Part shown: positions 31,736 to 43,035 of the stretch, one piece after another
Numbering within the stretch: the first letter of the stretch is position 1
How the letters are laid out: the number at the start of each line of letters is the position of its first letter
The notes under the pieces: model-generated
What the model was told of the DNA's origin: nothing
Seen by the model: the letters and a program-made list of their open reading frames with translations, nothing else
The model's database searches: none
Program-made: the position numbers and the translations under genes
NCBI GenBank assembly: GCA_964036315.1
Contig: OZ038482.1
Coordinates: forward strand, 10,476,698 to 10,540,697
Origin: Acanthosepion esculentum
Taxonomy: Eukaryota > Mollusca > Cephalopoda > Sepiida > Sepiidae
DNA length: 64,000 bases
Reading direction: 5' to 3'

Positions 31736-32865
31736 GAGTTGTAGCTCAGGCCAGACACTAGTTTCTTCCAGTCAAACACTTGTAGCTTAAAAATTACTCT
31801 TTGGTCAGATCATTCCGCATAAGTGAAAAACAAAACAATTTCTAGCAGTAAAACAGATTTTATTCTTGGGTTGTAACTATAACTGAGCGAGATTGAGATG
31901 AGGCGTAGGTGAAAGCGTATGAACAATCTAACGGGTGTATTCCTAGTCCGCTCCGTTTCTCTGTGTGTCTTTTCGGGTACTGGTCAGTTTTATAGCTAGC
32001 ATGGTCCTGTTGTGGTCGTCTAAAAAAGCAATTTATCTTAATTCAGTGACTTCTCTCTGTCTGGACTGCCCGTTGAAGGATACTGATCGACATCGGTCGA
32101 AATTAATTTTTCCGAATCCGTTTTTGCGACAGGTCCTGCTGTTTTCATCTTAACAAACCTCAGCTGCCTGGTATTGCTACATCAAGAGTCTAATGAAATT
32201 CTTCATAGATTATGCCATGCGCATTTACAAACATAGTTGTGATGGTATTGACCATTTATGCATTCCTTATTGCATCACAAACGAGTCTACCACTAGAAGA
32301 CAACGATTCTTGCTTTCTCTCTCGAGGTCAGTATACTAATGATGAAAGAGGTTATGCTGATGACATAGATAATCATAGTTGGGATAAGAATGGTCTTGAA
32401 CGGAAAATCAACAACCTCTATCAGATTTTTGTGATGTCAACGATCACTCTTCTGACATTTTTGTAATGTCAACGAATACTCCTTGTCACTTTCGTAATGT
32501 TCGTTGCAGTAGAGACTTTGTAATCGCAGATACTATAGTAATGTCGTTGAACAATGCTCGTGTCAGATGTCTTCGAATAACACTCACTCTGATAGTACTT
32601 GCTCGATAATACTCGCTGGAACAGTCATCCGTATGGTGATCCGAATAGAGAAATAGTATAGTGAATAGAGTAGAGAAGAGCGGTCCGTATAGTAATAGAG
32701 GATAGAATAGAAATAGGGATCAATTAGACGCCAAGCTAATTCCTAGTTATGCGTTTCCTCTATGGTCACGTGGCCTACTTAATTTAATTATAGGAACGCC
32801 CGTGTTTGCTCACTGGCGATCTATGTTCAAACTTTATTCCTATAAAACACAAATGTTGTGAAAAC
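31736..32865. other. 1.1-kb insert splitting the LINE
   Basis: It begins near TGTTGAGTTGTAGCTCAGGC and shows no recognised domain. An open frame at 32212-32466 (84 codons) starts with a hydrophobic, signal-peptide-like stretch (MPCAFTNIVVMVLTIYAFLI). On the minus strand AAGAATAAAATCTG could be a polyadenylation signal. It could be a solo LTR, but I could not define both ends. Confidence 0.35.
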
Positions 32866-33165
32866 AGAACCTATGATCTTGAATTGGAATGAAAGCAGGA
32901 ATGGCACCTATTCTGAATCCATCATAAAATTTCTGGATGTGGAATTAGTAAATACTAAATACTTCAGATACCTGGGCGTATGAATCATTTATAACAAATT
33001 AAGTATAGGAGATAATGAAATTGAACATAGAATAGGTCGCACCAGAGGTATTTTGTGGCTACCGCCATACAATCAGCAGATTCGTTTTCGCCAACATTAC
33101 CCCGTGTCTGAGACTACCAGTGACCTGGTTATTCTACGGGCATCTTTGCCAAAGAAAACAGATCC
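32866..33165 (+). pseudogene. LINE reverse-transcriptase fragment (thumb)
   Basis: Plus-strand frames read NTKYFRYLGV and, after a stop, SIGDNEIEHRIGRTRGIL. This resembles the F.YLG and EI..RI..ARGAF blocks that follow the catalytic YADD box in many LINE RTs. The YADD box itself is not present between this and the fragment at 31535-31735. Confidence 0.5.
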
Positions 33166-33295
33166 CATAATTTTATGATTTCTGGAAAGAAATTAATAGA
33201 AATATCACGTAGGATAAAAAATCAGATAATCAAAAAGGAGTGTTTTAAATACACTAAAGAGTTAATGATATTAATGACTGAAAAGTTATCGGGTC

Positions 33296-33757
33296 TGTCG
33301 GAGTTAGCTGCTCCTCAGTTCCCTAATTCTTCACCAGGGGTCTCTCTCCCTTGCTATAAATACTGGGTGGCCTTTTGCCTCGATCTCTTCTTTTTCCCCC
33401 TCAGGCCTTGGGCCGTATCCCACCTCGCGTGGAGGTGAGGTAAGTCTTTCTCTTCTTTCTTCATTTCAGCTAATACCTCACAATGTGAACTCTCACAAAT
33501 ACAGCGTTTCCCAACTTCTGGGAACACGCTAAAAACAATACCAATACACGTACGTACGAACACTCACCACAACACACACACACATAATATTCACCACACA
33601 AATTCAATGTAACTGCCCATGTGTTTGTAACTTGTTGCTAATACATATATTTGTTTACATATAATTATCGGTCTTGTTTGTTTTCTTTTTCTTCTTTGGA
33701 CTTCATTAAAGTCCAACATTCTCATGCAGCTGGACCAGCTAGCAGGAAATTTTAACC
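33296..33757 (+). repeat. LTR-like repeat, copy 1
   Basis: A roughly 460-bp sequence beginning TGTCGGAGTTAG, with a TATA motif (CTATAAATACTGG at 33354), CAGGCCTTGGGCCG, CAGCGTTTCCCAACTTCTGG, a CACGTACGTACGAACACTCA block and ATTAAAGTCCAACATTCTCA near its end. An inverted copy lies at 41039-41470 with the same order. The start TG and the TATA and polyadenylation-like signals suggest an LTR. No adjacent coding region is clearly linked. Confidence 0.55.
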
Positions 33758-33944
33758 CACGCGTGTTTTTTTACATCTACACTCCTCCTGTCCTCTACAG
33801 GTCCTCTGATTCTATTGCTAAGGAATTTGGCACATACACAAGAGTCTCGCAAAAAAATTTCTTTGGGTCTTTTTAGACAGAGACCTTGAAGAAGTCAGAC
33901 CTGTTTTTTCATCACGTTCATTTAATATTGATACAAATCAAATT

Positions 33945-36900
33945 CGGCACTTCAGTATCTGTCTATATTTCTGAGATGGCGTATTATGTACACTATTTAC
34001 ATTATTCGGACTATTGTCTTCATCTTTGTCGCCATATTTATTACAACGTTTCGGCCCTTCAGTATCTGTCTATATTTCTGAGATGACGTATTATGTACAC
34101 TATTTACATTATTCGGACTATTGTCTTCATCTTTGTTGCCATATTTATTACAACGTTTCGGCCCTTCAGTATCTGTCTATATTTCTGAGATGGCGTATTA
34201 TGTACACTATTTACATTATTCAGGCTGTTGTCCTCATCTTTGTCGCCATATTTATTACAACGTTTCGGCCCTTCAGTATCTGTCTATATTTCTGAGATGA
34301 CGTATTATGTACACTATTTACATTATTCGGACTATTGTCTTCATCTTTGTTGCCATATTTATTACAACGTTTCGGCCCTTCAGTATCTGTCTATATTTCT
34401 GAGATGGCGTATTATGTACACTATTTACATTATTCGGACTATTGTCTTCATCTTTGTCGCCATATTTATTACAACGTTTCGGCCCTTCAGTATCTGTCTA
34501 TATTTCTGAGATGGCGTATTATGTACACTATTTACATTATTCGGACTATTGTCTTCATCTTTGTCGCCATATTTATTACAACGTTTCGGCCCTTCAGTAT
34601 CTGTCTATATTTCTGAGATGGCGTATTATGTACACTATTTACATTATTCAGGCTGTTGTCCTCATCTTTGTCGCCATATTTATTACAACGTTTCGGCCCT
34701 TCAGTATCTGTCTATATTTCTGAGATGACGTATTATGTACACTATTTACATTATTCGGACTATTGTCTTCATCTTTGTCGCCATATTTATTACAACGTTT
34801 CGGCCCTTCAGTATCTGTCTATATTTCTGAGATGACGTATTATGTACACTATTTACATTATTCGGACTATTGTCTTCATCTTTGTTGCCATATTTATTAC
34901 AACGTTTCGGCCCTTCAGTATCTGTCTATATTTCTGAGATGGCGTATTATGTACACTATTTACATTATTCAGGCTGTTGTCCTCATCTTTGTCGCCATAT
35001 TTATTACAACGTTTCGGCCCTTCAGTATCTGTCTATATTTCTGAGATGACGTATTATGTACACTATTTACATTATTCGGACTATTGTCTTCATCTTTGTT
35101 GCCATATTTATTACAACGTTTCGGCCCTTCAGTATCTGTCTATATTTCTGAGATGGCGTATTATGTACACTATTTACATTATTCGGACTATTGTCTTCAT
35201 CTTTGTCGCCATATTTATTACAACGTTTCGGCCCTTCAGTATCTGTCTATATTTCTGAGATGACGTATTATGTACACTATTTACATTATTCGGACTATTG
35301 TCTTCATCTTTGTTGCCATATTTATTACAACGTTTCGGCCCTTCAGTATCTGTCTATATTTCTGAGATGGCGTATTATGTACACTATTTACATTATTCGG
35401 ACTATTGTCTTCATCTTTGTTGCCATATTTATTACAACGTTTCGGCCCTTCAGTATCTGTCTATATTTCTGAGATGGCGTATTATGTACACTATTTACAT
35501 TATTCGGACTATTGTCTTCATCTTTGTTGCCATATTTATTACAACGTTTCGGCCCTTCAGTATCTGTCTATATTTCTGAGATGGCGTATTATGTACACTA
35601 TTTACATTATTCGGACTATTGTCTTCATCTTTGTTGCCATATTTATTACAACGTTTCGGCCCTTCAGTATCTGTCTATATTTCTGAGATGACGTATTATG
35701 TACACTATTTACATTATTCGGACTATTGTCTTCATCTTTGTTGCCATATTTATTACAACGTTTCGGCCCTTCAGTATCTGTCTATATTTCTGAGATGGCG
35801 TATTATGTACACTATTTACATTATTCGGACTATTGTCTTCATCTTTGTCGCCATATTTATTACAACGTTTCGGCCCTTCAGTATCTGTCTATATTTCTGA
35901 GATGGCGTATTATGTACACTATTTACATTATTCGGACTATTGTCTTCATCTTTGTCGCCATATTTATTACAACGTTTCGGCCCTTCAGTATCTGTCTATA
36001 TTTCTGAGATGGCGTATTATGTACACTATTTACATTATTCAGGCTGTTGTCCTCATCTTTGTCGCCATATTTATTACAACGTTTCGGCCCTTCAGTATCT
36101 GTCTATATTTCTGAGATGACGTATTATGTACACTATTTACATTATTCGGACTATTGTCTTCATCTTTGTTGCCATATTTATTACAACGTTTCGGCCCTTC
36201 AGTATCTGTCTATATTTCTGAGATGGCGTATTATGTACACTATTTACATTATTCAGGCTGTTGTCCTCATCTTTGTCGCCATATTTATTACAACGTTTCG
36301 GCCCTTCAGTATCTGTCTATATTTCTGAGATGACGTATTATGTACACTATTTACATTATTCGGACTATTGTCTTCATCTTTGTTGCCATATTTATTACAA
36401 CGTTTCGGCCCTTCAGTATCTGTCTATATTTCTGAGATGGCGTATTATGTACACTATTTACATTATTCGGACTATTGTCTTCATCTTTGTCGCCATATTT
36501 ATTACAACGTTTCGGCCCTTCAGTATCTGTCTATATTTCTGAGATGACGTATTATGTACACTATTTACATTATTCAGGCTGTTGTCCTCATCTTTGTCGC
36601 CATATTTATTACAACGTTTCGGCCCTTCAGTATCTGTCTATATTTCTGAGATGACGTATTATGTACACTATTTACATTATTCGGACAATTGTCTTCATCT
36701 TTGTTGCCATATTTATTACAACGTTTCGGCCCTTCAGTATCTGTCTATATTTCTGAGATGGCGTATTATGTACACTATTTACATTATTCGGACTATTGTC
36801 TTCATCTTTGTTGCCATATTTATTACAACGTTTTGGCCCTTCAGTATCTGTCTATATTTCTGAGATGGCGTATTATGTACACTATTTACATTATTCGGAC

Positions 36901-37850
36901 TATTGTCTTCATCTTTGTTGCCATATTTATTACAACGTTTCGGCCCTTCAGTATCTGTCTATATTTCTGAGATGGCGTATTATGTACACTATTTACATTA
37001 TTCAGGCTGTTGTCCTCATCTTTGTCGCCATATTTATTACAACGTTTCGGCCCTTCAGTATCTGTCTATATTTCTGAGATGACGTATTATGTACACTATT
37101 TACATTATTCGGACAATTGTCTTCATCTTTGTTGCCATATTTATTACAACGTTTCGGCCCTTCAGTATCTGTCTATATTTCTGAGATGGCGTATTATGTA
37201 CACTATTTACATTATTCAGGCTGTTGTCCTCATCTTTGTCGCCATATTTATTACAACGTTTCGGCCCTTCAGTATCTGTCTATATTTCTGAGATGACGTA
37301 TTATGTACACTATTTACATTATTCGGACTATTGTCTTCATCTTTGTTGCCATATTTATTACAACGTTTCGGCCCTTCAGTATCTGTCTATATTTCTGAGA
37401 TGGCGTATTATGTACACTATTTACATTATTCGGACTATTGTCTTCATCTTTGTCGCCATATTTATTACAACGTTTCGGCCCTTCAGTATCTGTCTATATT
37501 TCTGAGATGACGTATTATGTACACTATTTACATTATTCGGACTATTGTCCTCATCTTTGTCGCCATATTTATTACAACGTTTCGGCCCTTCAGTATCTGT
37601 CTATATTTCTGAGATGACGTATTATGTACACTATTTACATTATTCAGGCTGTTGTCCTCATCTTTGTCGCCATATTTATTACAACGTTTCGGCCCTTCAG
37701 TATCTGTCTATATTTCTGAGATGGCGTATTATGTACACTATTTACATTATTCAGGCTGTTGTCCTCATCTTTGTCGCCATATATATTACAACATTTCGGC
37801 TGTTCAGTATCTGTCTATATTTCTGAGATGACGTATTATGTACACTATTT
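33945..37850 (-). repeat. 107-bp tandem array from a Penelope-like terminus
   Basis: About 36 very similar copies of a 107-bp unit. Each has CAGTATCTGTCTATATTTCT, GTATTATGTACACTATTTAC and ATTATTCGGACTATTGTCTT, then GCCATATTTATTACAACG. The second half equals the extreme end of the Penelope-like tail at 24340, 25258 and 62050 in the same orientation. Variants (CAGGCTGTTGTCC versus CGGACTATTGTCT; TCGCC versus TTGCC; GATGACG versus GATGGCG) recur at multiples of 107, most often 214, 321 and 428, indicating multimeric amplification. Confidence 0.95.
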
Positions 37851-38035
37851 TCATTATTCGGACTATTGTCCTCATCTTTGTCGCCATATTTATCACAAAG
37901 TTGTACGCTCCGGCCTTCTTCAGGTGGTTGCAATGTCGAACTGTACCCTTAATTTCGCTCACTGGGGTAGACTGTTCTACTTCCACGTGCCATGTCCAAT
38001 GGATGTCAGTTATCAGTTATATCCTGTTAATTCAC
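37851..38035 (-). repeat. Penelope-like terminal repeat, copy 3 (inverted)
   Basis: Plus strand: CATTATTCGGACTATTGTCC, GTACGCTCCGGCCTTCTTCA, CGCTCACTGGGGTAGACTGT and TTCCACGTGCCATGTCCAAT. It is opposite to the tail at 38384-38650, so the GIY-YIG fragment between them is flanked by inverted copies. A 20-odd-bp deletion removed the ACGTTTCGGCCGTT part. Confidence 0.8.
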
Positions 38036-38059
38036 TCCTTATTATTGGTTTCCATATTG

Positions 38060-38370
38060 TATTCATTTGTGCTTGCTCCGGTCAGGACAACCTTCAAAAG
38101 TTGGACGACACTTCGCAGATACCTCTCCTGAGTAAGACCCCCCCCCATAGAGGAGAACATGACTAAAAACTGCGTGTACGCTATCCCGTGCAGCCGCGGA
38201 AAGAAATATAAAGGGGAGACAGGCCGCCCCCTTAAGGTGAGGCTTCAAGAACACCAGAAAGCTGTAATACGAGTGGAAGTGGAAAAATCAAGCGTGGCTG
38301 ACCACATATGGAGAGAAAAGGGATATCACTGCCCTCTGTGGGATCAGAAATTCATGCACAGATGTCGTTA
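38060..38370 (+). pseudogene. Penelope-like GIY-YIG endonuclease domain
   Basis: The plus strand encodes, after a frame change near 38150, MTKNCVYAIPCSRGKKYKGE followed by TGRPLKVRLQEHQKAV and SSVADHIWREKGYHCPLWDQ. CVYAIPC is the GIY block, KYKGETGRPL..RLQEH the YIG block with the Arg of the active site, and ADH.W..G the conserved third block. Such domains form the C-terminal endonuclease of Penelope-like retroelements. The protein stops at 38369-38371, short of the usual Glu-containing last block. No RT lies upstream. It is followed by the family tail. Confidence 0.8.
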
Positions 38371-38383
38371 AGGACACATGGTA

Positions 38384-38650
38384 CAATAGGACCCAAAGAG
38401 TTGTGAGTTCAATACCCGGTTAAAGCAGTAAAGAACTTGGAGAGGTGAATTAACAGGAGATAACTGATAACTGACATTTTTTAGACATGGAACGTGGAAC
38501 TAGAACATTCTACCCCAGCGAGGGAAATAAAGGGTTCAGTTCGACATTCCAACCACCTGAAGAAGGCCAGAGCGTACAACGACCGAAACGTTGTGATAAA
38601 TATGGCAACAAAGATGAGGACAATTGTCCGAATAATGTAAATATTGTAGC
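38384..38650 (+). repeat. Penelope-like terminal repeat, copy 4
   Basis: It follows the GIY-YIG frame in the same direction: GTGAGTTCAATACCCGGTTA, GGAGATAACTGATAACTGAC, CACCTGAAGAAGGCCAGAGC, CGAAACGTTGTGATAAATAT and GGACAATTGTCCGAATAATG. This copy links the dispersed tail to its protein. Confidence 0.8.
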
Positions 38651-38869
38651 TTTTTATAGGCATAAATATTTGCATATTAACCACACGTGCTTTGTAAAAC
38701 TTCATCAGAAGTTCTTTGTTCTATGTAATACGTTGGTACTGTCTCTTTGCAAAGCCTTTTGTCTTAATAGCAATTTTCACAGCTGCATATGTAACTGATG
38801 GAATAAAATATCCTTCAACATAATTCGCGCAGTTTGTCAGTTCCCTCACGCATTCAAACGAGGCGATGG

Positions 38870-39400
38870 CGATTAAAAGTTTCGCCCAACACCACAATAG
38901 ACTTGTCAGATCGAGACATTCATATGAATGCCAGGCACCAAACTTGTTCGGAAATATGTAAACTATCAGCTGTATACGACCGCTTCCTAAGATCAATGGT
39001 GAAAAAAGGCTTTGATCGAGTAAAGCCTGGTTTCTTAGCAAAGATCAGCCTTCTTTGGACATTGTGGACTGGCACTGCAGAATCATAAAAAAACTGTACC
39101 GAATAACAGAAACATCACTTGAAGGCTTTTAATAGCAATGGCTAGCACATGTAACTCGAAGAGAAAATAATGGCATAATCAAAATGTTGACGTTCCACAC
39201 TACTTCAAACAAAAGGTTAGGAAGGAAACCCCCATCAATACTAGCAAGAGACATAACACTAACAAATAACAGGAACTACATCACTTAAGGGCTTTCAACA
39301 GCAGCAACAACTGACATGGGTAGCACATATAACTCGAAAAGAAAATCATGGTATAATTAAGATATTAACATTCAACAATATCAAACAGTGAGTTACATGT
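38870..39400 (+). repeat. Decayed LINE-like segment with tandem duplication
   Basis: Two copies of a block about 178 bp apart (GGCTAGCACATGTAACTCGA at 39140 and TAGCACATATAACTCGAAAA at 39321) encode WLAHVTRRENNGIIKMLTF-like peptides. These recall the GH..R.E.N.I.K block of LINE RT tails. Stops abound. Assignment is tentative. Confidence 0.35.
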
Positions 39401-40359
39401 CGGGGATATCAAAATCACGTCGTTCTGGAAATTTGATTCTCTGAGTAAGGATCTGAGAACAGCTGTCAATCGAATGCTACGTGTATTAGATACAAGGAAG
39501 CTTTCAGGGTCCTCGGGAGAGAATGCCTTCCGTTTCGGGGCCCATCTCTCGACGGATATTACTGCCGCCCACATACACCTCCCGTGATGTAAAGCCCCAC
39601 CATCTGGTTCGACTGGTTTACTGCTTGCCGACTACTTTGCATCTTTTTAAGGGTTATTTCTTTTGAGTCAGATGTAATGTCTTGCCTTCTCAGGTGTTGT
39701 TTTGTATATTTATTGGGAAGTTGAGTTGCTGGGATCCTACTACCGAGGTTTTTGTTGCTGAGTGCCGGGATTCCAAACATTTAACAACAGCAACAACACA
39801 CCTTTTAAATGAAACCTGAAAAAGGCTATTTTCTGCAGGAAAAGTAGAAGCAGAACGTCAGTTGAAATAACATTTATATATTCTTTTCAAAAATATACAA
39901 TAACAACAAAATGTTCAATTTCCCTTGCAATGAAGTTTGTTTTATCAAGCAATTAAGTATTCGTCGGACGGTGTGAAATATGTAGACAGACAGACTTTAT
40001 GACAGCCAGCCTAATGTCTCTGTGAGTGGGTAGACAAGTTGGCGGCTGCTGGTTGTCATCTTGTGTGTGTGTGTGTGTGGATGTGTGCATACGCACGTGT
40101 AGATCAAACTGGACTTCCAAGTTGTTTTGAACCCCGAGAAGCACTATACTTCTATTTTTATATCCGTAAAAAGGATCGAAAATCTAATCTTACATAGGGT
40201 GCGAACTTTTGTGAATTTGTTAGAAAATAATTTCACACTGACGCGCGAAAATCTTTTTCTCGAATTTGCGGGAGTGGTGAAGGCAGTTATTGTTATTTTC
40301 TAAATAGTCCAAAAATTAACACGTGATAGGTCTACAGCTACGCCAGCCAAGTATTTAGA
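39401..40359. other. Spacer, no recognised gene
   Basis: Two minus-strand open frames (39365-39574, 39559-39780) overlap; neither shows a motif. A (GT)n run lies at 40062-40079. Confidence 0.4.
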
Positions 40360-40559
40360 CAGTATTTGCCTAGTAATTATTGTCTATCAAACAAACCTCC
40401 TGATGGAATTTTAATTGTTGAAAAAAATTATATAGGATTTAATTCCTACATATTTTTTAGGGTTGCGCTTACTTTTCTTTGCTTGATTCCACAGAAATAC
40501 CAGTCATCTCCGCATCCTTTCACCTATGTATACTATGCAGCCAACCCCAACAGAGAGAT

Positions 40560-40775
40560 GTTTAGCCTACCACCCCACGTCCTCGCATTCCTCCACCAGT
40601 TTTTCGTACCGTTCTCTTTTCCGGATATGTGCAGCATCAATGTTGCCTTCATGATGAATTGTGAGTTCAACTAGATGAATAACCTTTCTATCGGCAGACC
40701 AGGTTACCAAATTTGGCTTCTGGTTGATTGGTATTGGAAAGAATTTTTGGCAACCAAACAGATCTGTTGCCATCT
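40560..40775 (-). pseudogene. PD-(D/E)XK-like retroelement fragment
   Basis: The minus strand encodes FFPIPINQKPNLVTWSADRK, VIHLVELTIHHEGNIDAAHI and RKRERYEKLVEECEDVGW. The pattern KP(D)...W......LVELT.P.E.N...AH.RK..(K)Y..LV..C...GW recurs beside reverse transcriptases in many aquatic invertebrates and recalls a PD-(D/E)XK nuclease (Asp here changed to Asn in KPN). Frames break at both ends. I cannot assign it to a named clade. Confidence 0.45.
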
Positions 40776-41038
40776 CCCATTGCCCGTTCTAGGTCTCGTT
40801 GTTCTAAACTCGTGTCTTCTGTTTTAAGAAGCTTTGTTGACCTGGATGAACAAATGGGATAAAACATTCGCTTCGTTGCTTCTTTGGTTTCTTGACACTA
40901 TTTCAGCCATTCGATCTCTGGTAAACACCATGGACGATTTTGAGTTAACAGGTAATGGAAGAATGACACAGAAATCTAAAGACGCGTAGGGAAAGTGTAG
41001 CGGACCGCTGGGATGAAGATGTGAAGAGATATCAGAAG
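40776..41038. other. Spacer, no gene seen
   Basis: Unrecognised sequence between the nuclease-like fragment and the LTR-like repeat. Confidence 0.4.
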
Positions 41039-41470
41039 GTTAAGATTTCCTGCTAGCCGGTTCAGCTACATGAGAATGTTGGACTTTAATTAAGTCAAAA
41101 GAAGACAAAGAAAACAAACAAGACCGATATACATGGATAAACAAATTAATATTAATAACAAGTTACACACAGACATGAACAGTTACATAGTGTTTGTATG
41201 GAGAAATTATGTGTGTGTGTTGTGAGTGTTCGTACGTACGTGTATTTTTCTTAGCGTGTTCCCAGAATTTGGGAAACGCTGTATCTGTGAGAGGTCACAT
41301 ATTGGCTTAAGTGAAAAAAGAGAGATTTTACCTCGTCTCCACGCGAGGCGGCGGCCCAAGGCCTAAGTCGAAAAGAGAGAGAGAGAGAGAAGGGTCAGCC
41401 AGTATTTATACTCAGGTGAGAGAGACCCCTGTTGAAGGATTAAGGGACTGAGGAGGATCTAACTGCGACA
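41039..41470 (-). repeat. LTR-like repeat, copy 2 (inverted)
   Basis: Minus strand: TGTCGCAGTTAGATCC, GAGTATAAATACTGGCTGAC, TTAGGCCTTGGGCCGCC, CAGCGTTTCCCAAATTCTGG, CACGTACGTACGAACACTCA, ATTAAAGTCCAACATTCTCA. It corresponds to 33296-33757 over its whole length with about 80% identity by eye. A GA run (41380-41402) replaces a pyrimidine stretch of copy 1. Confidence 0.6.
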
Positions 41471-42055
41471 AAAGCAAAAGATGTCTTCCAGGAAGTAAAA
41501 AAAGTATTAAAAGATGGACAAATTTTTGCTCGAAACAAAGAAATGAGTGACGAATTGCTATGTAATATTCTCTTATATTAGCAGAGAATGCCGGACAATT
41601 TCCTCACAGATGAATCGACTTGGTGACAGAGATGTGGTTCTACTGTGGCGGACTTCACGACATTAATTTAACTTTAGATTAGGAAACATGGCTGACGCAG
41701 AAAAGGATAAGCAAAAGACATTGTTACACATAAAATATGTATTTAACAAGATGTACAATATCAAACAACGATGTGAAAGAAAACATGCATTTAAGTAAGA
41801 AAGGTCGAATAAAACAATAGTTGTCTCTCTTTAATTGTATTTTTAGTATTCCAAAGTTCGCTGGTAGAATGTTTATGAGAGTTTCTTATAATGACTGTTC
41901 TCAGAAGATTTTGCTGTGTAAGAAAAGATTATGTGAGTGTATAAAGAATGTTCAGCATGCGAGTGGTGTGTGTGAGTGAGAAGGTTGGCGCATGGTTTCA
42001 ACTGTTGTGGATTCATTGGGCAGCTGAATTCTCACTAATTAGCTATGAAAAATTC
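41471..42055. other. Spacer, no gene seen
   Basis: No recognisable feature. Confidence 0.4.
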
Positions 42056-42160
42056 TTGCTTATATAAGTGACTATAGGCTCCAGATCGCTGCGCGGGAAA
42101 AGTTACTCTTCACGTGCAGTCGATCTGATTGGTTGTCATTGACCAATCAGCGAGCGAGTT
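42056..42160. promoter_or_regulatory. Promoter-like segment: TATA and paired CCAAT
   Basis: CTTATATAAGTG (42059) and, about 65 bp on, the perfect 9-bp inverted repeat CTGATTGGT/ACCAATCAG (42125-42133, 42142-42150), i.e. two opposed CCAAT boxes. This resembles an LTR or Pol II promoter, but no gene is attached. Confidence 0.35.
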
Positions 42161-43035
42161 TTGAGGAGACTTAAGAAAACTTCAGTGATCCGTTTCTCCC
42201 AAAAGTGCACTAAATTGACTACATGAAAATAGAGCGATTACAAAATTGTCGCATTGCTGCGATTTGTAAATTGTCTATAATAACGTAGTGGTGATTTATT
42301 AACCAATGAATGCTTGTCGTTGTATGTGATTTGTATTTGTGTATGCATGTATGTATGTGCGATATAGATCGGCACACTACCGATGAGTGCTGCGAATGGC
42401 ATAGAACATGTGAGCAATAAGGAGGCATTAAAGAGGACAGGAACTAATAAAAAAAACTGCAGAACAAGGAATACAAAGGGGAATAGTAAAGAGGAAAGAG
42501 CTAAATCAACCCAAGGCAGGAAGTTGTGGAGAGTCATGAAAGGATGTATCAAATAAAAGTAGTGTGTTATTACTCTACCTTATCTGCTAATGGACTTCAC
42601 GCAATGTCCACTATATGGCGTGGCAATCAGCAGTATAAAGAGAAAGGACTTGCTCTTTCCTTTCTTTTTTGTTAAGGGATGTTGTAATGACAACACGGAG
42701 CTACTTTCATCCGAAGAGATTTCTTAAATTTCACCCAACCACGTAGCACTCTCACAAAAACATACACATACATTTGCAGCTAAGCACATAAATGTATTTT
42801 TTCTTCTTTTGAGCTATCGCTATACGCATAAACATAAATTTTCTCTTTCTCCTCTCTTTTCAGCCGCGCTGTTCTCTATATAAATATATATGGGATAACG
42901 ATATATAAATTAAGAAGACTTAATGTCACAAAACAGAATAATAAACTAAGACTTGACAGATCATTTATGTGAGATATTTAATAACAAAAGTGATGGAAAC
43001 ATAAACAAAAAAATACAACTAAAAATAAAATAAGT
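42161..43035. other. Spacer; weak LINE-tail-like ORF
   Basis: A plus-strand stretch ending near 42556 encodes GRKLWRVMKGCIK, reminiscent of the KLWR..IA end of the LINE at 7563, but the rest does not match. Confidence 0.25.

Noticed and set aside
32212..32466. Secreted-peptide gene (84 codons)
   Set aside because: The N-terminus looks like a signal peptide, but the frame lies in an insert within a LINE, has no cysteine pattern, and no gene structure supports it.
33945..37850. Overlapping 93-codon frames, one per 107-bp unit
   Set aside because: The unit length is not a multiple of three; identical frames arise simply because the DNA is repeated. No start context or homology supports a protein.
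38555..38610. Hammerhead-like core CTGAAGA...GAAA in the Penelope-like tail
   Set aside because: The core letters and a GGCC stem II fit loosely, but no stem I or stem III partner with a cleavage UH can be found in any tail copy.
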